A DNA stretch of 64,000 bases, taken from contig NZ_JAFBCM010000001.1 of assembly GCF_016907715.1 (NCBI RefSeq), positions 3,844,001 through 3,908,000 on the forward strand. The letters are read 5' to 3'. Below the pieces are notes generated by a model that was not told the origin of the DNA, did no database searches, and was given only the letters and a program-made list of their open reading frames with translations. Shown in pieces: positions 56,271 to 62,298 of this stretch. Numbering within the stretch: the stretch's first letter is position 1; each line of letters opens with the position of its first letter. Both the position numbers and the translations under genes were made by a program. Origin of the DNA: Tenggerimyces flavus. GTDB lineage: Bacteria; Actinomycetota; Actinomycetes; Propionibacteriales; Actinopolymorphaceae.

Positions 56271-57490
56271 TCGAACGTCGACTGCCCCGATGGTCCGAGC
56301 TGCGTCCGCTGATCCGGACCCGCCCGCTCGAGCTCGACGCGACCAAGCGTCGGCTGGCGCGTGCGCACACGATCGCCGATCTGCGCGCGATCGCGAAGCG
56401 GCGTACGCCCAAGGGGCCGTTCGACTACACCGACGGCGCGGCCGAGGACGAGATCACGCTTCGTCGTTCTCGGTCGCTCTATCGGCGACTGCAGTTCAAT
56501 CCCGCGATCCTGCGGGACGTGTCGAAGGTCGACACGTCGACATCGATCCTCGGGCGCGAGTCGGCGTACCCGTTCGCGTTCGCGCCGACCGGGTTCACCC
56601 GGATGATGCAGCACGAGGGTGAGCCGTCGGTCGTGCGCGCGGCGGAGCGGGTCGGGATCCCATACGCGCTCTCGACGCTGGGCACGTCGACGATCGAGGA
56701 GGTCGCCGCGGCGGGACCCGGCGCGGACAAGTGGTTCCAGCTGTACGTCTGGAACGACCGCGCGCCGGGCAAGGAGCTCATCGAGCGGGCGCTGGCGGCG
56801 GGCTACACGACGCTGGTGCTGACGGTCGACGTTCCGGTGGCGGGGGACCGGCACCGCGACGTGCGGAACGGGCTCACGATCCCCCCGTCGTTGACCGTGA
56901 AGACGCTGCTCGACATGAGCCTCCACCCGGCGTGGTGGTTCAACGTGCTGACGACCAAGCCGCTCACGTTCGCGTCGATGTCGACCTTCGACGGCACGGT
57001 GGCGGAGCTGATCAACTCGATGTTCGACCCGACGGTGACATTCTCCGATCTGGAGTGGATGCGCGAGATCTGGCCGGGATCCCTTGTGATCAAGGGGGTT
57101 CAGAGTGTCGAGGACGCCAAGCGGGTGGTGGATCTTGGCGCTGACGGCATCGTGATCTCCAACCACGGTGGGCGTCAGCTGGACCGCGCGCCGATCCCGT
57201 TGGAGCTGCTGCCGCCGGTGGTCGAGGCGGTCGGCGACAAGACCGAGGTGATGATCGACACCGGCGTACTCACCGGTGCCGACATCGTGGCGGGGATCGC
57301 TTTGGGCGCGTCGGCCGTGCTGGTGGGGCGCGCGTACCTCTACGGCCTGATGGCCGGCGGCGAGCGTGGCGTGCAGCGTGCGGCGGAGATCCTGGGCTCG
57401 GAGATCAAGCGAACGATGCAGCTGCTCGGCGTGAGCAAGGTGTCCGAGCTCGAGCCATCCCACGTGACGTTCCCCTCCGTCACGTTCTGA
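56267..57490 (+). CDS. FMN-dependent alpha-hydroxyacid oxidase/dehydrogenase (LldD-like)
   Basis: 407 aa. FDYTDGAAEDEITLRR at the start, FAPTGFTRMMQHEGE, FQLYVW, LTVDVPVAGDRHRD, VIKGVQSVEDAKR with the catalytic Lys and ISNHGGRQLDRAP with the active-site His-Gly-Arg-Gln. It oxidises an L-2-hydroxyacid (lactate, mandelate or a sugar-derived acid) with FMN. Coupled to the GH38 gene, suggesting that both process the same imported compound. A long perfect palindrome follows. Confidence 0.9.
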   Translation: MIERRLPRWSELRPLIRTRPLELDATKRRLARAHTIADLRAIAKRRTPKGPFDYTDGAAEDEITLRRSRSLYRRLQFNPAILRDVSKVDTSTSILGRESAYPFAFAPTGFTRMMQHEGEPSVVRAAERVGIPYALSTLGTSTIEEVAAAGPGADKWFQLYVWNDRAPGKELIERALAAGYTTLVLTVDVPVAGDRHRDVRNGLTIPPSLTVKTLLDMSLHPAWWFNVLTTKPLTFASMSTFDGTVAELINSMFDPTVTFSDLEWMREIWPGSLVIKGVQSVEDAKRVVDLGADGIVISNHGGRQLDRAPIPLELLPPVVEAVGDKTEVMIDTGVLTGADIVAGIALGASAVLVGRAYLYGLMAGGERGVQRAAEILGSEIKRTMQLLGVSKVSELEPSHVTFPSVTF

Positions 57491-57523
57491 CCTGCGGCCC
57501 CCCTTCCCAGCCTCGCCTGCCCA

Positions 57524-57565
57524 CCCACCTCTGCCCGCCCACCTCTGCCCGCCCACCTCTGCCCG
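57524..57565 (+). repeat. three tandem copies of CCCACCTCTGCCCG
   Basis: Three exact 14-base units directly before the terminator palindrome, 34 bases after the oxidase stop. Confidence 0.9.
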
Positions 57566-57568
57566 CCC

Positions 57569-57626
57569 AAACTGTGGGGTTCTGGTAGCAACACGCCAGC
57601 GTGTTGCTACCAGAACCCCACAGTTT
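57569..57626. terminator. 58-bp perfect palindrome, bidirectional terminator
   Basis: AAACTGTGGGGTTCTGGTAG followed by CAACACGC, then CA, then the exact reverse complement: 28 perfect pairs. It lies between the convergent FMN oxidase and SRPBCC genes, and AAA/TTT at the ends gives U-rich tails in both directions. Confidence 0.85.
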
Positions 57627-57632
57627 GTGGCA

Positions 57633-58070
57633 TCAGGTCAGGGCCGACTCCAGGTTGGTGAGGATGCGGGGCCAGCCGCTGCCCATGATCGTGCGGGACA
57701 GTTGGGCGGTCGGGCTGTCGGGGTCGAAGCCGCTGTGCGTGAACAGCACCCGCGTGCCCCTACCCTCCGGGAGCAGCTCCCAGGTCACCAGCCAGCCGAG
57801 CGGGTCGTCGCGGCCGGCGTCGTTCCAGCTGTAGCTGAGCCGCTTCGGCTCGTCCGCCTCCAGCACCTCGCACGCCACCGTTCCGGAGAAGCCGGTCGCG
57901 GCGACGGGGCGGGCGCGGAACGTGAAGCGCTGACCGACCCGCGGCGCGAAGTCCTCGGCCGTCATCAGCCACGTCGCCATCAGCGCCGGCTCGGTCAGCG
58001 CGCGCCACACCTTCGCCGGCGGGTGCGGATAGAACTGGTCGAGCTCGATCCGCGTCAGGTCCGTTCCCAC
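57633..58070 (-). CDS. SRPBCC/AHSA1-type protein
   Basis: 145 aa. LDQFYPHPPAKVWRALTEPALMATWLM and LVTWELLPEGRGTRVLFTHSGFD frame the AHSA1 fold. Such genes commonly follow an ArsR regulator, as here (four-base gap), in stress- or ligand-responsive pairs. GTG 58070 start. Ligand unknown. Confidence 0.85.
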   Translation of the reverse strand: MGTDLTRIELDQFYPHPPAKVWRALTEPALMATWLMTAEDFAPRVGQRFTFRARPVAATGFSGTVACEVLEADEPKRLSYSWNDAGRDDPLGWLVTWELLPEGRGTRVLFTHSGFDPDSPTAQLSRTIMGSGWPRILTNLESALT

Positions 58071-58073
58071 CGC

Positions 58074-58412
58074 TCAGTCCTCGGGCATCTCGTCGAGCGT
58101 GCGGCCGAGGTCGCCCATCCGGTCGCGCCAGAACCGTTCGTACGGCGACAGCCAGGTCTGCACCTCGTACAGCGGCACCGGGTCGATCGCGTAGTACCGG
58201 TGCCGCCCCTGCCGTTCCTCCGACACCAGCCCGGCGTCCTTCAGCACCTTCAGATGCTCCGAGACGCTCGGCCGCGCCATGTCGAACCGCTCGGCGATCA
58301 CCTGCACGGTCTGCGCGCCGGACAGCAGCAGGTCGAGGATGTCGCGGCGCGTCGGGTTCGCCAGCGCCCCGAACAGGGCGTCGGCGTGCGTCGACTTGAC
58401 GCGCTGCGGCAT
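58074..58412 (-). CDS. ArsR-family transcriptional regulator
   Basis: 112 aa. Winged helix LANPTRRDILDLLLSGAQTVQVIAERFDMARPSVSEHLKVLKDAGLV then RRYYAID-type wing (GRHRYYAIDP). It lacks the CVC metal-binding pair of ArsR/SmtB, so it does not look metal-sensing; it belongs to the type paired with AHSA1 proteins. ATG 58412 start, promoter next to the repeat element at 58425. Confidence 0.88.
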   Translation of the reverse strand: MPQRVKSTHADALFGALANPTRRDILDLLLSGAQTVQVIAERFDMARPSVSEHLKVLKDAGLVSEERQGRHRYYAIDPVPLYEVQTWLSPYERFWRDRMGDLGRTLDEMPED

Positions 58413-58424
58413 CCACCCACCCTA

Positions 58425-58603
58425 AGGCCGTGTCTGGCAAAGATCGCCTGGCGCGCGACACCCCACATCCCGCCTGGACGCGGTGCACCTCGTCACCCAT
58501 ATAACCAATATGAATTCCTCCTGCACCACGCCCAGCCGGGCGCGGGGCGCCGCGCGCCATCGCGCTACGCGCGATGACCGGCGCTATTTGCCAGACACGG
58601 CCT
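58425..58603. mobile_element. 179-bp MITE-like element with perfect 17-bp terminal inverted repeats
   Basis: The ends are AGGCCGTGTCTGGCAAA (58425-58441) and TTTGCCAGACACGGCCT (58587-58603), exact reverse complements. The centre has an A/T-rich hairpin around CATATAACCAATATG. There is no coding capacity and no evident target duplication. The right end supplies the last codons (QAVSGK) and stop of the VOC gene. A diverged inverted copy lies at 8822-8998, and a shortened relative at 60282-60349. Confidence 0.8.
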
Positions 58604-58964
58604 GGGACGCCGTGGACAGGACGAACGCGTTGCCGTCGGGGTCCTTGACCGTGGCCTGGCGGCCCCAGGGCAGGTCCTCCGGCCCGTCCACGGAGCCGCC
58701 GGCGGCGCGGATCGCGGCCACGTCGGCGTCGAGGTCGGCGGTGGACAGGATCACGCCGGACGAGCTGCCCGCCGAGGCGCCGGGGAACGGCCGGTGCAGC
58801 ACGATCGCGGTGCCGGACTCGGCGGGCGCGACCTCCAGCCAGCGGTTGTCGCCGGCCTGCAGGTCGGTGCGTACGGCGAACCCGAGCACGTCGACGTAGA
58901 AGTCCTTGGCCTTGTCCTGGTCGGAGACGAAGACAGTGATGGTGCGGATCTGCGAGATGTTCAT
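58584..58964 (-). CDS. VOC (glyoxalase/bleomycin-resistance) family protein
   Basis: 126 aa. Paired beta-alpha-beta-beta-beta units: ISQIRTITVFVSDQDKAKDFYVDVLGFAVRTD and GVILSTADLDADVAAIRAAGGSV...WGRQATVKDPDGNAFVLS, typical of small metal-binding VOC proteins. The natural fold ends at VLSTAS; the last six residues QAVSGK and the stop come from the end of the neighbouring repeat element. Start ATG 58964. Function unknown (isomerase, dioxygenase or binding protein). Confidence 0.85.
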   Translation of the reverse strand: MNISQIRTITVFVSDQDKAKDFYVDVLGFAVRTDLQAGDNRWLEVAPAESGTAIVLHRPFPGASAGSSSGVILSTADLDADVAAIRAAGGSVDGPEDLPWGRQATVKDPDGNAFVLSTASQAVSGK

Positions 58965-58976
58965 GGCGGCGACAAT

Positions 58977-58996
58977 ACGTAGGAAAAATCCTACGT
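58977..58996. promoter_or_regulatory. operator-like palindrome between VOC and membrane-protein genes
   Basis: ACGTAGGAAAAATCCTACGT, eight perfect pairs around AAAA. It lies 13 bases from the VOC start in the divergent gap and could control either or both genes; the regulator is unknown. Confidence 0.55.
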
Positions 58997-59078
58997 GTCA
59001 ACCTCCGGGGGTCGTTCAGGGACGAACTCAGGGGAGTCCCTTCGTGCAATCCGGCCGCGAGGTAGGCAGGATGGAGGT

Positions 59079-59576
59079 ATGAAATACGACGCGTTCATGT
59101 GGCTGCCCGTAGCCGGAGGGCTGTCGGCCTTGCTGCTGGTTGCCGCGTTCTTCGCTTTCCGCAAGCGAGGTGCGTCGGCGGGGCTGAGGTTGGTCGGCTG
59201 GGCCGCGCTGCCGATGGCGATCTGGCTCACCGATCTGTCGCGGCTGATCTACACCGTGGTCGTCGAGGCGACGCGCTGGATCGGCGGCGTCTTCCTGAGC
59301 CCGAAGGTGTGGATCGGCGTCGCGCTGTTCGCGCTCTGGTTCTTCCTGCTCGGTGGCGTCGGCATCGTGCGCCGCCGGCGCAAGGCGAAGGGCGGCGAGA
59401 CCACACCCTCGAAGGAGGTCGCGACGCCGACCGCCGCTGGTCAGCCCGCCGCGGCGAAGAAGGCGCCGGCCGCGATCGAGAAGGGTACGTCGAAGCCCAA
59501 GGCCAAGAACGACGACGACCCGCTCTCGGGCTTCGAGGACATCGACGAGATCCTCAAGCGCCGCGGCATCTCTTGA
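59079..59576 (+). CDS. small membrane protein of the miaA region
   Basis: 165 aa with three helices, LPVAGGLSALLLVAAFFAF, LVGWAALPMAIWLTDLSRLI and VWIGVALFALWFFLLGGVGI, then an Ala/Lys-rich cytoplasmic tail that ends DPLSGFEDIDEILKRRGIS. Similar proteins sit between miaB and miaA in other actinobacteria, but no function is known. Start ATG 59079 (GGCAGGA about eight bases ahead). It overlaps the next gene by four bases. Confidence 0.8.
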   Translation: MKYDAFMWLPVAGGLSALLLVAAFFAFRKRGASAGLRLVGWAALPMAIWLTDLSRLIYTVVVEATRWIGGVFLSPKVWIGVALFALWFFLLGGVGIVRRRRKAKGGETTPSKEVATPTAAGQPAAAKKAPAAIEKGTSKPKAKNDDDPLSGFEDIDEILKRRGIS

Positions 59577-60250
59577 GCCTCGCGGCTGCCGTCTGCCCGC
59601 ATCCGCCCGCGCTCGTTCCCGAGGTCGCGCCGGGCGCGGTGGAGACCCTCGAACCACTGCGCGCCGCGTGCGACGCTGCCGTGCGCGAGCTCGTCGAAGT
59701 GTCGCGCGGGATCGTCTGCGTCGGCACGGCTCCCGAGCACCGCTGGTGGGGGTCCGACGCCAGCGGGACGTTGCGCCCGTACGGCGTCGACGTCCACGCC
59801 GGCGGTACGGCGGAGGAGAATCTCCCGCTGTCGTTGACGATCGGCGCCTGGCTGCTCGACCGCGCCGGCTACAAGGGGCCGCGGAGGTACGTCGGTGTGC
59901 CGGACGACTGGTCGTCCGCACTGTGCGCTGAGCTCGGGCGTGAGCTGAACGGCGTTGGCCTGTTGGTGATGGGCGACGGATCGGCGCGGCGCGGGGAGAA
60001 GGCGCCGGGCTACCTCGACGAGCGCGCGGAACCGTTCGACGACGGCGTCGCCGACCTGTTCGCGAACGGTGATGTCGAAGGCCTGCTTCGTCTCGACCCG
60101 GCGACGGCGCGTGAGCTGCTCATCGCGGGGAGGGCGCCCTGGCAGGTACTCGCCGGCGCCGCCGAAGGTGGCACTGTCAAGTCGGAGTTGCGCTCGTACG
60201 TCGCGCCGTACGGCGTCGCGTACTACGTGGCCAGCTGGGGCGGCCCGTGA
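59573..60250 (+). CDS. class III extradiol dioxygenase-like protein
   Basis: 225 aa. LAAAVCPHPPALVPEVAPG and the following segments match the LigB-like fold, often next to miaA in actinobacteria. The His of PHPP would be one metal ligand; others are less clear, so catalysis is uncertain. TTG 59573 overlaps the preceding stop (TTGA), an unusual start supported by the conserved beginning directly after it. Confidence 0.78.
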   Translation: MSLAAAVCPHPPALVPEVAPGAVETLEPLRAACDAAVRELVEVSRGIVCVGTAPEHRWWGSDASGTLRPYGVDVHAGGTAEENLPLSLTIGAWLLDRAGYKGPRRYVGVPDDWSSALCAELGRELNGVGLLVMGDGSARRGEKAPGYLDERAEPFDDGVADLFANGDVEGLLRLDPATARELLIAGRAPWQVLAGAAEGGTVKSELRSYVAPYGVAYYVASWGGP

Positions 60251-60281
60251 CCGTCTTGGTGGCCGCCCCAGCCCGGGGCAC

Positions 60282-60349
60282 GTCTCGCATGTATCGCCTG
60301 ACGCGCGACGCGGATGCGCCGCGCGCTTAACCAGCGCTACCTGCGAGAC
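60282..60349. repeat. shortened relative of the 179-bp element
   Basis: GTCTCGCATGTATCGCCTGA ... TACCTGCGAGAC: outer GTCTCGCA/TGCGAGAC pair, and the inner TCGCCTGACGCGCGAC matches TCGCCTGGCGCGCGAC of 58425-58603. It ends in GCGCCGCGCGC-like text. It lies between convergent genes, in terminator position. Confidence 0.6.
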
Positions 60350-60367
60350 CCGCCCGCCCGCGGGGGC

Positions 60368-60583
60368 TTAGGCCTCGTCCTTCTTGAGGCTGTCCAGGCC
60401 GTCCTTGACCTTGTCAGCGCCCTGGTCGATCTGGTCGCTGTACTTGCCGCCGGTCTTCTCATCGGCGAAGTCGGCAGCCTTGTCTACGCCTTCGTCGACC
60501 TTGTCGCCGTGCTCGCCGAGCAGGTCCGCGGCCTTGTCCTTGAGCTCTTCGGCCTTGTCTTTGAGATTGTCGAACATGCTCAT
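60368..60583 (-). CDS. MT0933/Rv0909-type antitoxin-like protein
   Basis: 71 aa, highly charged and helical. LKDKAEELKDKAADLLGEHGDKVDEGVDKAADFADEKTGGKYSDQIDQGADKVKDGL matches the small family annotated as antitoxin of a type II pair; DEKTGGKYSDQID is its hallmark. No toxin gene is adjacent (the neighbour is a Gly/Ser-rich protein), so a stress-protein role is equally possible. ATG 60583 has GAAGGAG upstream. Confidence 0.78.
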   Translation of the reverse strand: MSMFDNLKDKAEELKDKAADLLGEHGDKVDEGVDKAADFADEKTGGKYSDQIDQGADKVKDGLDSLKKDEA

Positions 60584-60599
60584 CGTTGAGCTCCTTCTT

Positions 60600-61202
60600 C
60601 TATGAATTGTCGGAACGCTGGAAACTCTCCGACTCACTGCCGGAGTCTCCTCCGTAGCCGCCCGACTCGCCAGTATCCCGGCCGCTGTCTTCACTCAACG
60701 TGTCGGAACCGCCGGAGTCACCTCCGCCGAAGCCGCCGCTCGACTCGCCCTGGGAGTCGCTGCCGCCGCCGTAGCTCGATCCGCTGTCGGATCCGCCTTC
60801 CGATCCGCCATCGGAACCTCTGTCCGACCCCCCGTCGGAACCGCTCCCATAGCGGGAGTCGCCGCTTTCGCGGTCGGAGTCCCTGCCGCTTTCGCGGTCG
60901 GAGTCGCTGCCGCTTTCGCGGTCGGAGTCGCTGCCGCTTTCGCGGTCGGAGTCGCCCCCGCCGTAGCTCGATCCGCTGTCGGATCCGCCTTCGGATCCGT
61001 GACCGTGGTCGCTGCCGCCGGAGTCGCTATCGCCGCCATAGCCGCCGGAGTCGCTACCGGAGTCGCTGGACTCGCCACCGCCGTAGCCCTCGGATTGGCC
61101 GCTGGAGGAGCCACCGCCGGACTCGGGGCGTTCCTCGCCTTCCTGGCCAAAGCCCCCACTGTTCTCGTCGGAGGGACGGTCGTAACCGCTCTGTTCCGTC
61201 AT
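60600..61202 (-). CDS. Gly/Ser/Asp-rich low-complexity protein
   Basis: 200 aa, almost entirely G, S, D, E, Y and R and predicted disordered. It contains four near-identical units (ESGSDSDR) encoded by a 24-base tandem repeat and longer SDSGSSYGGGSD blocks. GGACGAAGGG precedes ATG 61202. No signal peptide and no known family. The composition is consistent with a flexible linker or adhesive protein. Frame choice rests on the start and the regular repeat. Confidence 0.6.
   Translation of the reverse strand: MTEQSGYDRPSDENSGGFGQEGEERPESGGGSSSGQSEGYGGGESSDSGSDSGGYGGDSDSGGSDHGHGSEGGSDSGSSYGGGDSDRESGSDSDRESGSDSDRESGRDSDRESGDSRYGSGSDGGSDRGSDGGSEGGSDSGSSYGGGSDSQGESSGGFGGGDSGGSDTLSEDSGRDTGESGGYGGDSGSESESFQRSDNS
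60862..60957 (-). repeat. four tandem 24-base units in the low-complexity gene
   Basis: CCGCTTTCGCGGTCGGAGTC starts at 60862, 60886, 60910 and 60934, each followed by four bases (GCTG or a variant). The units encode DSDRESGS and their number is likely to vary between strains. Confidence 0.85.
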
Positions 61203-61325
61203 CCCTTCGTCCTTCCTTCAGGCCCCGGTAGGGATAGGTAGGCTCAGCAAGCCGGGGCACCCACTAGGCCAGCGACTACCCCAGAGCGTGCGCTTTCACA
61301 CATATCGGACGGAACTGTTTCTCAC

Positions 61326-62261
61326 GTGCCATCTCCACCCATCTTCGCGATCGTCGGACCCACCGCGGCGGGCAAGTCCGACCTGGCCGTCGCGCTCGCG
61401 CACGCCCTCCAGGGCGAGGTCGTGAACGCCGACTCCATGCAGCTCTACCGGGGCATGGACATCGGCACCGCGAAGCTCACCGAGGCCGAGCAGCAGGGCG
61501 TTCGCCACCACCTGCTCGACGTGCTCGACATCGCCGAGACCTCCACGGTCGCGGACTTCCAGCACCGTGCCCGCGAGGCGATCGCCGACTGCCAGCAACG
61601 CGATGTGACGCCGATCCTCGTCGGCGGCTCGGCGCTGTACATCCGCGCCGTGCTCGACCGGTTCGAGTTCCCCGGTACGGATCCGGACCTCCGCGCGCGC
61701 CTCGAAGCCGAGCTCGCCGAACAGGGCCCGGGCGCACTGCACGAACGCCTCGCGGAGCTCGATCCTCAAGCAGCACAGCAGATTCTCCCGAGCAACGGGC
61801 GCCGCGTCGTACGCGCGCTCGAGGTCATTGAGCTCACCGGCGAGCCGTACGTCGCCCAGCTGCCGAGCCACGAGTACGCGTACGACGACGTCCGCCAGGT
61901 CGGCATCGACGTTCCTCGCGACGTGCTCGACGAACGGATCGCGCTGCGTGTGGACCGCATGTGGGACGCCGGGTTCGTCGACGAGGTCCGCCGTCTCGAA
62001 GCCGCCGGACTCCGCGACGGCGTGACCGCCAGCCGCGCGCTCGGCTACTCGCAGGTGCTCAGGTTCCTCGCCGAGGACCTGACCGAGGACGAGGCGCGCG
62101 TGGAGACCGTCCGCGCGACGCGCCGGTTCGCCCGGCGGCAGGACTCCTGGTTCCGGCGTGACGACCGGATCCGGTGGCTGCCGTTCGACGCACCAGACCT
62201 ACCCGAGCGCGCACTCGCCGCAGCCCCCACTTCACGGATGGACGAGAACGCGGCAGGGTAG
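61326..62261 (+). CDS. miaA: tRNA dimethylallyltransferase MiaA
   Basis: 311 aa. P-loop IVGPTAAGKSDLA (about residues 8-20), NADSMQLYRGMDIGTAK, GGSALYIRAVLDR, SRALGYSQV and RRFARRQDSWFRRD are the MiaA motifs. It adds the dimethylallyl group to A37 of tRNAs reading UNN codons, the substrate of MiaB. GTG 61326 immediately precedes the conserved PSPPIFAIVGPT. Confidence 0.95.
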   Translation: MPSPPIFAIVGPTAAGKSDLAVALAHALQGEVVNADSMQLYRGMDIGTAKLTEAEQQGVRHHLLDVLDIAETSTVADFQHRAREAIADCQQRDVTPILVGGSALYIRAVLDRFEFPGTDPDLRARLEAELAEQGPGALHERLAELDPQAAQQILPSNGRRVVRALEVIELTGEPYVAQLPSHEYAYDDVRQVGIDVPRDVLDERIALRVDRMWDAGFVDEVRRLEAAGLRDGVTASRALGYSQVLRFLAEDLTEDEARVETVRATRRFARRQDSWFRRDDRIRWLPFDAPDLPERALAAAPTSRMDENAAG

Positions 62262-62298
62262 GACCCCTCTCAGTGGGACCTGGAGGGATGTGGGGCGG

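Noticed and set aside
57524-57565. Small CRISPR or coding repeat in the 14-base units
   Set aside because: The units are contiguous without spacers and not in a frame with any gene.
60600-61260. Other open frames of the Gly/Ser-rich region on both strands
   Set aside because: They are Arg/Ala-rich shadows of the tandem repeat; only the minus-strand frame has a plausible ribosome site and regular protein repeats.
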